The notes under the pieces are model-generated. The model was not told the origin of the DNA and ran no database searches. It worked only from the letters and a program-made list of their open reading frames with translations. Position numbers and translations under genes: made by a program. 64,000 nucleotides of DNA from Byssochlamys sp. IMV 00236 (Eukaryota > Ascomycota > Eurotiomycetes > Eurotiales > Thermoascaceae): contig MSJH02000819.1 of the NCBI GenBank assembly GCA_001931875.2, positions 248,001 to 312,000 on the forward strand, read 5' to 3'. This document shows positions 22,123 through 33,255 of this stretch, one piece after another; within the stretch, counting starts at the first letter, position 1, and each line of letters opens with the position of its first letter.

Positions 22123-23043
22123 TTAGTCTTTCACCACAAGAGCATTGTCCGCTCTCCGAGTCCACTCCATCCAACTTCCATCATAGAGTCTCCTGTGCAA
22201 ACCAAACCCTATCTCCTCCAAGGCGAGATCCAGTGCTGCAGCAGTAACGCCTGAATTGCATGTCAGTATTACCTGCGACCTCTTCTGCACTCCAGCCTCC
22301 TCAAATAGCGTCTTTAACCTATCCAACGGTAAAAAGGCCTTAGTATCTGTGTCTAGTATTGCTGCCAATGGAATATTAATAGCAGAAGGCATGTGGCCCG
22401 ATCTCAGTGAGGGATCCGCTTCTTCTTGCACACCTGAGAATCGTCCTGGGATTCTGGCATCGATGATCTGATATTCTCCTGATCCTTGCAGAATCAGTTG
22501 CCTGAGATCGTCGAAGGAAATTGTTTGCTTCGGATCCGGTTCACAAATGGGATAATCTATCCGTGGGAGATGGGCCATTTCCCCATCAGCAACAGGATAT
22601 CCCTGTTCCACGTAGAGGCGGAAATTGTTCAGGACATGCACTGATTTATGTCCAAAGAGACGACAAGTCCACGCCACACGAGGTGCGCTGTACATGCCGA
22701 CATCGAATGCATCATAGACAACCAGAACATCATCCGGCTGGATACCCAGTTGTCCCATGCAGGCAGCGAAGTGGGATGCTGTGGGGAGCATTTGTGGATA
22801 GGGTGACGTCGTGTCTGCTACCATATCCATGTCGAAGAAACTGGCCATCCGTTAGGACACGTCTACCTAACGAGGGGAATTTGCCTGTACGTACACAGAT
22901 CCTGGGATGTGTTGTTTCTCGTATGATGAACGTAGTGAGGCCCGGCCCGCAGCCACGGGGATAATCCGACTAGATGAAGCTCCAGACGCATTGTGGAACT
23001 CGTCCGGCGTTACCAGTGTTGAAGCAAAGGGACTGCTAACCAT
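22123..23043 (-). CDS. Two-domain sulfurtransferase (mercaptopyruvate/thiosulfate type)
   Basis: Two exons, 23043-22895 and 22840-22123, intron 54 nt; 288 aa. Rhodanese-fold enzyme moving sulfur from 3-mercaptopyruvate or thiosulfate to an acceptor. The splice restores HIPGSVFFDMDMVADTTSPY, the conserved first-domain signature. The second, catalytic domain has IIDARIPGRFSG and the active-site loop CNSGVTA with cysteine at residue 244. The usual 3-mercaptopyruvate loop is CGSGVTA, so the second position is changed from Gly to Asn. Ser-Gly-Val spacing favours mercaptopyruvate over thiosulfate as donor (inference). No clear mitochondrial presequence, so cytosolic is possible. Neighbour: L-amino-acid oxidase, convergent. 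Confidence 0.87.
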
Positions 23044-24012
23044 TATGCCGGAGTTTACTATATATGGCTTCCAGTGTTTTCACGTTCCCAATGCAGGAAT
23101 TAGTTGTTAGTGCGGAACATTTTTCTCATGAGTACCCATATCATTAGTCAGCAATATCAGTGTCGATAGGGTTGAATCCAGAAATGTCAGACACATATTG
23201 AATTTCATATTCTATAGGATATAGCTCTCTCATGCTGCAGGTTGCATTTGAATTCATTGTTAGAAATAGGACTTGTGTTTCGAGGAACCATGTTGGATCT
23301 TGACCACTAGAACCTCTGGCCGGGGAAGATATCTGCCCGTTATTCAACAAGCCGAGAGAGGTTAACATCTGATCGATAAAATCTGCTAGTTTATATGTGG
23401 ATACTTATCAAGACTACCTTTCATTCGAAGCGTTATACACGATCTCTTTTGGTCGATTGAAATTCTAGGCGCAGCAGAGAGAACATATTTCCGCTAAGTA
23501 GTAGCGGAGTCGTTATGAACACAGCGAAAAGGAACAATGGTTACAATTGCAACATCTGTCACTCCCCGAGGGACGTCAGTCGTATGTTCAATCATGACCA
23601 GGGATCGAGAAGTCAAATCCAGTGTAATTGTCCATTGGATTCGGGCTGGAGTCCTATAGTATAACTGATTCTTCATTAAGTTGTAATGTTCGCATTGGAA
23701 GCGTGACGTCAGCTCCGATGATATCACCCATTTTATAGCCAGGTAAATAATAATTAGTACCCAGTTATTCAACTTCAGTTATTTTTAAATCGCAATGATA
23801 AAACGAACATAAAAACTATATCGCTCAGAAATCAAGAAGTTAATAACCGCGGTTCCTCGTTCGCGCCTGCTCCTTCGCGTTGACTCATCTTCGCATCCGG
23901 CGCCTTCCAGCTCGAGATGTCAGAAGTATAGAAGCATATTGATATTGAATGACCACAACCTCATCTTTTTTTCATCGTGTCTCTATGAAGAGAATGTTTT
24001 GACGAGCCAAAA
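23044..24012. other. Intergenic with coding-like minus-strand pieces
   Basis: Minus-strand frames at 23772-23494 and 23368-23144 look like parts of one unknown protein. The first is interrupted by TAG at about 23494 and continues in the same frame (RKYVLSAAPRISIDQKR) to a GTAGTC donor, which joins in phase to the second (DFIDQMLTSLGLLNNG) and ends at 23144. I find no ATG start for the upstream part. This could be a pseudogene with one stop, or an unannotated gene with an extra intron. No function recognised. The interval also contains the promoters of the sulfurtransferase and hydrolase genes. Confidence 0.3.
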
Positions 24013-25494
24013 ATGCGGCGCGTACCTAACCGTGTGCTGTCCTTTCTCGCCGACGAACTCTTTAAGCTGTACGGAATTCTCAGCACATTTTCCCTTTCCT
24101 GGACGAGTGTTCGGTTATGGGTTGTCTTTTTATTGCTTCCGCTTTATATACTTTCTGTTGCCGTGCGCATTCTGCCATATATCGCGTTTAACGCCATCCA
24201 CCTATTCTCCGAAGAGGGTCGGCAACACCTCGCCAGCAAGGCGGATGGATATCGAAGAGTGGAACGAGAGTGGGCGCAGAAGCAGCTACGGGGATCGTAC
24301 GTATTCAAGGAAATCGTGTTGCGAAGACTAGGCCGCCATGAGATGACAGAATTACCCTGGGGAGATGGAGTGCAGACCCTGCGAGTCTGCGGGGCAGATG
24401 CCAGGTTTATCAAAGTGAGGCCTAGAGTGACCCTCGCGGGGGAAACGTCACGACCACCGATTGTTCTTCTGCATGGGAATCCAAGCTGGTCATTTATGTG
24501 GAGAAATGTAAGTTCATGTCCACCCATTTTGGTGTCAATTTGATGGTAGAATGGTGCTAACGGTGTTCTTAATGTGAGGACTAGATCATCCCGCATTTGC
24601 TTGACCAGGGCCATGAGGTCTATGCCCTCGACTGGTTGGGCCATGGACGTAGTGACAAGATTCTCCGCAAAGAATTGATCAGCTTCGAGCTGCATATGAG
24701 GACATTGATCGAATTTTTTAATCGGACACAACTGCGCAATGCGGTCATAGTTGCTCATGATTGGGGAGGGTAAGTAGATATTGTCTGTTATAAGTATGAC
24801 TTTTCAATGAACTTCACTGACAACATGTAGTTGTGTAGCCCTCTGTACAATTCCCCATCTCCAACCCAAGGCTGTGTCTCGTCTGTTTCTGCTCAACAGC
24901 TTTCTTCCCCCGCGCCCGTCCGACATCAGCATACACTGCTACCTACTTTACATCATCTGGTACCTCGCAACTGGTATCTTTGACGGCTATGTCCCGGAAC
25001 CGCTCATTATGAGGTTTATGGTTCCGCGCAGTACAAATCTCGATCTCCAAGGGTACCGCGCTCCGTACAAATCCGACGCCCGTACCAAGCAGAGTGTGAC
25101 TCGGTTTGCGCACATCGTGCCAGGCCTGCCTCGACTGATCCTGCGGAATATACGACATCGCTATCTATGGCGCGTGCTGGAGGGTCTCTGCGGACCGGTC
25201 AATTTTAGCGACATCAACGCTCAAGCGCTGTTGTCAGCGCGGGACGACGATGTCCGAACCTTCTGGGCGGATCTGGAACACTCAGATTGGAGAGATCTCA
25301 AAGTGATGGTTGCGTTTGGCCAGGATGATACCCTTCTGAGGGATTATAAGGACGTATTAGTTCGTTTGATTGGTCCGCAGCACATGGTCGACTGGGCAAA
25401 GAACGGAGTATGGATAGCCGGTGCTGGACATTACCCAGTGGAGGAGAGACCGTATGAAGTTGTGAGGCTGATTGCCATGTTCTCTAGAGGGTAA
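24013..25494 (+). CDS. Alpha/beta hydrolase, haloalkane-dehalogenase-like, membrane-anchored
   Basis: Three exons: 24013-24507, 24585-24769, 24831-25494; 447 aa. The alpha/beta-hydrolase core begins near residue 148, with the oxyanion-hole motif HGNPSW (154-159), nucleophile elbow AHDWGG (Asp 224, as in haloalkane dehalogenases rather than Ser), and a C-terminal catalytic His in GAGHYPVEERP. The N-terminus has one or two hydrophobic segments (WVVFLLLPLYILSVAVRIL), suggesting membrane anchoring, unlike bacterial haloalkane dehalogenases. An Asp nucleophile would also fit epoxide hydrolases or haloacetate-type enzymes. Halogenated substrates in fungi are not established; I would call it a hydrolase with Asp nucleophile of unknown substrate. 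Confidence 0.82.
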
Positions 25495-25610
25495 TATAGC
25501 AGGACGGGGAAAGGCCTTATGATTAGTATTAATTGTGTTATTCGAGAATAGGTATCTAAACTGATTGCAGAAAAATTAAAGTTACTTCTCGATACGGTAC
25601 GTTCCATAAG

Positions 25611-27038
25611 TCATAAAAGACCACCTTGCGCCCTCTGTTCGAGGTCATCGTCACCGTCATGGTATGCTCCTTCTCCACGATCTTCGACACTACCGTTCAT
25701 CAACACCGACTTTACCCTCTTTCGTCGACATACCCAGTACCACAGACGTCCTATACTCATGCTGAATCCATGCACCACGATCGATCCCAACACAACCAAA
25801 CACACTATAGGCCAGATAATGTCCACTGCGCGTTTCACGTCTGGATCGAGACCATTCTCTGGCGGTCGCGGCAAGGGCGGCGCCATATCGCCTTCTAACT
25901 GCGCTCTCGCTTCAATGGCGAGGAACAGTGCCCCAACACCCATTGGCCCGAAGTGACCGCAGAACAAAGCCTCCTTCCAAGTCTTGATATCTGGAATCCA
26001 TCTCTTGAATGCAAGAACAAACGGCAGACGTCGAAAAAGCAGCACAAGGATGACTAACCCGATCACTCGTCCAGCAGTTATGGTCGGTAACTCTCCTATA
26101 GCAGACCATGGGATTAGAGCTCCAAAGTAGATAAATGTGGAGCTGTTCATGACAAGATCTATCAGAGCAACGGGCGGTGGACTAGCAGATCGCGCCGAAG
26201 AGAACCAGCCGTCACGCGCGAAACCAACGCCAGCACTGAAGGCGAGGAGGAAGTCGTCCAGGCCAAGTGTACTAGCGAGTCCAATACAGAAAATAGCCAT
26301 CACAATGTGAAACGGGGAGAAGTATTGTGGACTTATTAACCCGCGACCATGCGCTAATCGGAGGGCGCGGTTCCCGCCAAATCCAAGTAGCAGACCAAAG
26401 GTGATGCCGCAAATGCATTGCCAGAGGATGGTGATGAACAGATAGGCCTTCGCTACCTCGGTTGCGCTTCCATGCTGCAGGATGAACAGGCCGATATAAA
26501 GGAAAGGGAAGGAAACACCATCATTGGAACCGGACTCAGCGGAGAGCAGCCGTTTAATCCGTTCGGGCGTCTCCTCGGAGCTATCAAGGACACTCGCAGC
26601 CAATACTGGATCGGTGGGGGTTAGACAGGCGCTGATAATTAATGCAGTCGGGATGCCAGTGTCGAAGAGTAAATAGATGAATAGCGCGCAGACTACCCAG
26701 CCGCCTGCCATGACGGGACCCAGGAGCATTCCCACGCTCTTCCAATGCTGTGTGCAGTAATACTGGGGAAGCTCTAGACCGACCACAAATACCTGCATCC
26801 CAATGGTGAGTCGCGTCAACTCTTGGGTGACATGGTCACCCAGGTACCATGCTCTGGGTTGCAGGATGCCCGTACATCGCGGCCCCAGCAGAAACCCGAG
26901 AGCAGTTGCAAGTGGAGGCTCTGCCAGATAGAGTCTATTTTTGATCGAGGTAGAGAAAAGGGTATAGAAGACCAGAAAGGTGGAGAGGATCAGATAGGAG
27001 AGATGGAGGGGCGTGGGCTTGAGCTGGTCCCAAGCCAT
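25611..27038 (-). CDS. Na+/H+ antiporter (fungal NHA1/Sod2 type, CPA1)
   Basis: Single exon, 475 aa from ATG 27038 (an upstream GTG is not needed). The start MAWDQLKPTPLHLSYLIL matches the family. About 12-13 hydrophobic segments are present. The conserved transport core reads LTRLTIGMQVFVVGLELP and ISACLTPTDPVLAASVL; the TPTDP stretch is the ion-binding signature. A further characteristic piece is SAESGSNDGVSFPFLYI. It exchanges cytosolic sodium or potassium for protons at the plasma membrane. Compared with yeast Nha1 it lacks the long cytoplasmic tail: only about 40 hydrophilic residues follow the last TM, like Sod2-type or short fungal paralogues. Confidence 0.88.
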   Translation of the reverse strand: MAWDQLKPTPLHLSYLILSTFLVFYTLFSTSIKNRLYLAEPPLATALGFLLGPRCTGILQPRAWYLGDHVTQELTRLTIGMQVFVVGLELPQYYCTQHWKSVGMLLGPVMAGGWVVCALFIYLLFDTGIPTALIISACLTPTDPVLAASVLDSSEETPERIKRLLSAESGSNDGVSFPFLYIGLFILQHGSATEVAKAYLFITILWQCICGITFGLLLGFGGNRALRLAHGRGLISPQYFSPFHIVMAIFCIGLASTLGLDDFLLAFSAGVGFARDGWFSSARSASPPPVALIDLVMNSSTFIYFGALIPWSAIGELPTITAGRVIGLVILVLLFRRLPFVLAFKRWIPDIKTWKEALFCGHFGPMGVGALFLAIEARAQLEGDMAPPLPRPPENGLDPDVKRAVDIIWPIVCLVVLGSIVVHGFSMSIGRLWYWVCRRKRVKSVLMNGSVEDRGEGAYHDGDDDLEQRAQGGLL

Positions 27039-28259
27039 GACGGGTCTGATTTCCACGGTTGACTTTTGTCTAGCATGGACGGTGAAATTAGGTAGAGATG
27101 TAGTTCTTGGCTGTCGAGACGCTTTTTATCTTGGACGTGGACGCTGGGTGACAATTGGTCTACCAAGCTTTGGACCTGAGCCAGGTTCCCTGTGTCTGTT
27201 AGGTACACCGCAGATTGGAGCAGTCAATCAATAATAGCGGTCAGTTTCTCGCGATAAAGTCGGACTGGACGCCAAACTGTAGTAAGTATAGCCAACCGTA
27301 TACTTAGTATATACATCCATAGGGCTGCAGTGCAGTGAGCTTGTTCAGCAACCAAGGATCAGTTTCCGGGATAATGACGTCTTGGCAGATTGTTTGATAA
27401 TCGTTTAATGATAACTAAACAGCTGTGAGGTAATATAATACCATATGTTTCAACCCTATCGTCTAGAAGAGCTTCCGACCGTAAGTCTTGGAATGATCTA
27501 CTATTTTCGGATGAGGTAGCTAACTAAGTTAAATTCTATGGTAGAGCATTATTTATTCTGTGTTCACTGTCGATGTCATCGAACATTAGGGTGAAGATCA
27601 AGAGGCTAGTAAATACCTAATAGCCTGATCGCACGCGACACAGTCAAGGATCGTCTGCGTCTACTTTGGTCTATCGTGAAACCGATCGCCATCACCGACG
27701 TAACCATGATGGCAGGACGCGACCACGGTAGCAGTCTAGAATACCATAAGAAAAATCGTGTTTTATTGTCATCCGAACTAGGTCAGGCGAAGCTTTCTAG
27801 TGCTATCTATCCTAGAGGGGTAGTCTAATCGCGAAGAGATTAACTGGTGGAGTTCTGGCGATATTTACCCGTGAATGACGGTGTGGGATCTTCATAAAAA
27901 GACAATATAGGAATACTGGTAGACGGCAAAGTGTGACAGACCAAAAGATACCAACCAGATTTCTCATTCAAGGTTGTTGGTATCCGAGTGACGAACCAGA
28001 GGGAGCAGAAGAAGGTCTCAGATGTTCATTCACCAAGATAGATCGGGATGACGTCGGTGTAGAGTATACGAAACTCCTGATGCACATACAGACATGATAA
28101 GGACTTTTCTCTCATCGATCTTTTATCAGAGTTCTTACGTTTCATCCTAACTTCTAAATAAGAGATTCTGATAGCAGTGCGCCCCCCTCGTAGTACATCA
28201 TTCTAGCAAAAGTCAGGTACATACAACAAGACTGTTAAGAGTTCGTACAGCCATCCAGA
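27039..28259. other. Divergent intergenic region, 1.2 kb
   Basis: Lies between the antiporter and the ICL/PEP-mutase gene. No frame of interest, no RNA gene seen. It probably contains both promoters. Confidence 0.5.
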
Positions 28260-29414
28260 ATGCCTCCAGTCGAACTTAAGCGTGCCTCAACGCGGTTGCG
28301 CGAAGCTCTTAAAGGAGGTATGCTTTATCCATACAGAACAGATTTCACGGTTGTTAGTAACCAATATTGGCAACAGATCGATGTCTCATCGGACCCGGTG
28401 TCTTCGATGGCATCTCCACACGAGTCGCGGACCAGGTCGGCTTCGACTTCCTCTACCTCGCTGGTAGCGGTTCTACAGGCTCCTACTGCGGTGAGCCAGA
28501 TCTGTCTGTGATGACCCAGACGGAATTCTTCAACCTGGCGCAGATGATCACCACTCACACCGACAAGCCGGTAATTGCGGATGCTGATACTGGATTTGGT
28601 GGTCCTTTGAACATCGCCCGTACGATACGGTTGTACGAGCATGCTGGCGTTGCGGGATGTCATATTGAGGACCAGGTATCACTTTCTGTCTCTCTCTGCA
28701 AAGGAAATATGTACGAACCAGGAAAGTAACAGTTGAATCTAGGTATTCCCCAAACGTTGCGGTCAATTGAAGGGGAAAGATGTTGTTGATACTGCCGTCT
28801 TCATCGAACGGATTCGTAGTGCCGTCGAAGCTCGTCAGGATCCGGACTTTGTCATCATCGCCCGTACCGATGCCCGACAGGCTAACAGGTATGGAGGTCC
28901 GAAGGCCTCCCGGGGGGCATTTGAAGAGGGAGTCAAGCGGCTCAAGGCTGCATTGGCGGCGGGTGCTGATATGGCATTCATGGAGTCGCCGCGATCAGAG
29001 GAGGAATGTAAGATTCTGGTTAAGGAGATGGGAGACAAGCCAGTTCTGATCAATGTGTTGCCGAATGTATCGTCCCTTGCCATCCTATTCGGTTTTCTGA
29101 TGGAGTAATAAATGCTAACTGAAATTAACTATAATTAGGGTCTAACTCCCAACTTCACTACTGATGATTGTACCCGTCTAGGCTTCAAAGCAGCCATCTA
29201 CCCGTGCACGGGATTCATTCCTGCCATGCTGGCCATGCAGCGTTCCTATGGTGCCCTGAAGGAGAAAGGCACTGACCTGCATGTCTGTGAAGGGCAGACT
29301 ATCAAGCATTTCTTTGACCAGTTGGGTCTGGAAAAGGCGTGGGAGTTTGACAACGCTATCGAAGAATTTTCCAGAAGGGAGATTGACGATATCAGTAAAG
29401 GCCAGGAGAGCTAA
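28260..29414 (+). CDS. Isocitrate-lyase/PEP-mutase superfamily enzyme
   Basis: Four exons: 28260-28317, 28377-28675, 28743-29066, 29139-29414; 318 aa, all junctions in phase. The fold is a TIM barrel acting on C-C or C-P bonds next to a carboxylate. Signatures: CLIGPGVFDGISTRVADQ near residue 22, the metal-binding DADTGFGGPLN, the catalytic loop VFPKRCGQLKGK with Cys 125, IARTDARQ, and VLINVLPNG near the end of the third exon. Length and the K-R-C-G loop fit methylisocitrate-lyase-like or 2,3-dimethylmalate-lyase/oxaloacetate-hydrolase-like proteins rather than true isocitrate lyase (over 500 aa). The exact substrate cannot be chosen from sequence. Confidence 0.85.
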
Positions 29415-29712
29415 GTGACTGGCAGCAGCTCGTGAAGAGAATACCATATCTATGTCAGTTACGCCGGTTGTCACGTTCTATTGAAACAGAAAACGCATAT
29501 CTTGAGTCTTTTGAAGTCACTGATTTCATTACATCCATACTGTCCTAATATCCTAATACATATTTTTTGCCCAACGTAACTGATACTACAAAATACGCTG
29601 AGGCCCCAAGTTCTACCCATGCCATTCTATGTATGATGAACATTTCAAGACTCCAGTCCTTCCATATAGCAATGTAACCCCTTACTGTCATTAGTCGCAA
29701 ATCATTACAGGC

Positions 29713-31221
29713 TCAATCGAAGATCGCCCAGCCAGTGGACCCCACAACAGTGATAAGCAGTAATCCTGTCAGAATACCAGCACCGGCACGATCTGCCGTC
29801 GTAATAGGGTCAGTGAGGACTCTCGGTGAGTCTCCAGAGGATCTCCCTGTGCCGGCGGAATAGTCACCCTTGCTGGTCCCGCCGCTGGAGTTGGTTACCG
29901 GTGGTGCAACATTAGTGATGAGAGTCGACTGGAGCACTTCCAGAACACTCATCTGCTCCCCAACTCCTTGGCTACCATCCCATTTCTGGTCTGTCCATTT
30001 CAGACCACAGCTCGTTCCTTCAGAGCCACCAGTGCAAGTTTTTGCTGCGGCTGCAGCGGAAGCACGAAGCTTCGCTATCACAGCGTCGTAAGTAAAGGGA
30101 GCCATTTGGGTCGTGGCTGCCATCCATCGAGACAAGTACGCTTTGAATGAGCGCTGGTCGACTTGACACGTATTTATCGGCTCACAGGCTCGCTCATACA
30201 TGACATCCTTTGGATTGTCAGAGAAGAACACTCCCGTGGCATCGAGAATCTTCTGGGTCCGATCCTGCCATTTCGGATCACCATTCGTCTAATGATGCGT
30301 CAGGTTAGCTTTTATCTTGTGTTACTTCAGCAATTCCACAAGCTTACGTGGTTGAACATGTTTGCCGCCCCCAACAGATAGACTCCGGCATTATATGTCC
30401 ATTGGATCTGGTTGAACTGGGTACAGTTCTTGGTATCATCTGCACCATCCCAAAATTCATATGTCGGCGTCATGAACCCCACAGTCTCCGTCCAGTCCCA
30501 AATCTTTTCTGCCCAGTCTGCATAAGTCTGGTTGTTCGTATACTTCGCGAGTCGTGCAGCGATATTGAAGAAACATCCGTTCGAGATGGTGTTCTTGTAG
30601 TTGTAACCGTTGTTCCAGGTGAAGATCTGCCAGCGGAGACCACCGCCGCAAGTCTGCATGTCCCATCGACTCGCTTGTTCATTAAACACCGCCTGCACTA
30701 ACTCCAGCCATTGGGGCTTGTCCTTTGGCGGATTTGGAAAATTTCGTTCCGCGGCAGACATTGCTGCGAAAGCCCAGAATGCCTGATCGTCATTTCCTTC
30801 GGTCTTGGTCTGGTTCGCCGGCATGAAGTCGGAAGTTGGACTGGCCTGCCACAGCATGGCTTGAGTGATTATATCGTTCCATGTTGAATCACCAGTATAG
30901 AACCAATAATCGACCAATGTGCCAGACATTGCACCAGCCTCCCACCAATAGTATGGAGGAGGTAAGTTCCCGGGAACATCTCCTGGGTTCATTCCAGTAT
31001 AATAGCTCATCATGTTAGTGGCTACAGCTTTAGCAGCTTGCTTTAACGACTCTACGAGCATCAGTCAATAAGACCAGCTAGATAGCAGTTCAACAACACG
31101 TACCAGGATCTTCAAAGTTTATGTCAACGGCCTGTACGGCCTGGGACCATATAAGCAAAGTTGAGAGGAAGCCCGCCCATGATGAGAACGGACGTCTACT
31201 GGAAATCGCGAACCATTCCAT
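29713..31221 (-). CDS. GH76 alpha-1,6-mannanase-like cell-wall protein (DFG5/DCW1 family)
   Basis: Three exons: 31221-31104, 31051-30348, 30288-29713; 465 aa. An N-terminal signal peptide (about residues 1-31, ending SQAVQA) is followed by [15 protein letters not shown], typical of the family. The catalytic Asp pair lies in EGNDDQAFW (residues 127-128). Other family marks are [25 protein letters not shown] and [11 protein letters not shown]. The C-terminus is Ser/Gly/Thr-rich and ends with a hydrophobic stretch ([18 protein letters not shown]), as for a GPI-anchored protein. Role by family: processing of mannan or GPI-protein glycans in the wall. The next gene on the + side converges with it. 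Confidence 0.9.
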
Positions 31222-33255
31222 GACCGTTCTCGAGGGCGAATATCCAAGTTCGAGGGACTAGGAGCACTGAGAAGCAAAAATGCCCATCAGGCTGCGCATC
31301 TACAAGGCGATGTACCTTGTTGAACGACGCTTTCCTACGTCATCGATCGGTCCAGCCCTCCGTGTAGGTCAATTGAAGCAATAGTAAATGTCGCCGCTCT
31401 GAGTAACGACAAGACGAGGTCAATAAAAGAAATGGCATATGAGATTAGACGGAGCTGTCGAAGATGCAGAGAAAGGCACAAAGAAAGATCTAGTGCGGCA
31501 GATAATCAAGAATCAATAAGCCACCTGATGCGCAATAGAAAAGGAACGCAATAGCCTTCCATAGCAGGGGCGTGGGAACCTCGGGGGATTAAAGAGCAGC
31601 AGCACATGGTAAGATCATCATTGTCACGTTGTGCATTCTGGGTACGGTACAGAACACATACGCCAAGATCCCATTAGTTTTCCCTTTCATCTGTCCACAT
31701 CGAGAGATCACCATTGAAACTGGGGGTATCATCGTCATCGAGATGTAGTGGTAGTGCAGATCTCAACCACGGTTTATCCCTTTATATGTTCGGCTTATTC
31801 CGCCAATCTGCGCTTGAGCGGCCTTTAGAGCCCAAAGCAAAACCACTCAAGGTCTCTTGTGATTCCTGCGGCGCCTGGATGCAGTTGGGATATGAATAAA
31901 GCTATCGCGAGGATATCTCCCTGAAGGAACAATGTTCGTCATAGGGATGGGGGGCAACGGCGCGTAGCGATAAAGGGGATGATCATGATCATATAACATT
32001 CCACATGGGCTGAAGTTCTTTGTTTGACATGAGACATGGCTCAATCGTTCCTGCCCCTGTCAAAGGCCACGAGTAAGCGCTCCCTGTATCGGTGGCGCCC
32101 CGCATCAACTTAGTGGGATAACGAGATACACTTGACCTCGGATAGACAATTATAGTTTGATGCAATTGGTTGTTTGACGGCGCTATATATGTTGTTTGGC
32201 TAGTTGTGACAAGAAATCTTCGTGCCCTTAGCACTGCTAATCGTGTCATCTGTCAAGAGAAAGGAGAAGTCAGCTAGTCAATTGTAGGCTTCATCAGTCT
32301 GTTTCTCAACGTAGTTATGCAACTCCAGTCGGTCAAAGTATTAACATGGTTAATTCAGCTGAACTACAAAGGCGGGGCGATACGTGACTAAATTTAGTTT
32401 CTGATTGGGTTTTTATTGGCAAGGTAACACCATTTGAGTAGCATTTTCAGGTAGAATTCTTGTTTGCTATCAACCTTGTACTCTATCACACTAACTATTC
32501 ATGGACCTGGCAGATGAGATTTCCTGCTCCAATTCTTGGTCCATTCGATGCTTGGACAATATAATCATTTGAATACTTCCAGCCAAGAATCGATCTAGGA
32601 AATCTTTTTTATTACCGCGGTTGTCGAAAACCATCTTAAAGAGGTCATCCGAGACGTCCAAGTATAGTGTTGATGATAGATACAGTCCCTTTGGGCCAAT
32701 GCCGGAGTGTGTAGGTCCCTATCATTAGCCAGATGGCCCCGCGGGTTTCTCAGTTTCAGAAGAGACAAATCAATCAATGCGTCCACTAGATGCAAGAAAA
32801 GCTTCCGCGTTATTAAGAAACAACACAATCACCCTCAGGGTTAATAAGAAATTTCTTTTATTCTCTGTATCAAACAGAAGTAATACACGATCATCGATAT
32901 AGAATCGTATCTCTCGTAAATCGATTTTTGTCTTCCAGCCGGTCTAGGTCCAACCCGGTCTGTCCATGGTCTCCCGCATCTAGCAATACCCGGGAAAGGA
33001 AAATGGGAATGTCGTCAAGAAAATAATATAAATGTGAAGAAAAAGAAATCATTGTGTACCTAGAGGAGAGAGTTTTGTAAGCAAAGTGAAGAGAAAATCA
33101 TTAGTAGGGGAGGCCCGGCTTGTTCAATCTTATAACCGAAAGGCGTATCTCTTAGTAATATCGAAAAGCATCCAGTGGAATTCGTTTACGCAGTGGGAAT
33201 CATTCGCGAAAGCAGCGTGTGTCGCATCAGGAAAGGGTACATTAACAGTCGTGGG
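31222..33255. other. Intergenic, 2.0 kb
   Basis: GH76 promoter side and pfkA 3' side. Only short unconvincing frames (for example 32595-32828 minus). No tRNA or repeat recognised. Confidence 0.5.
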
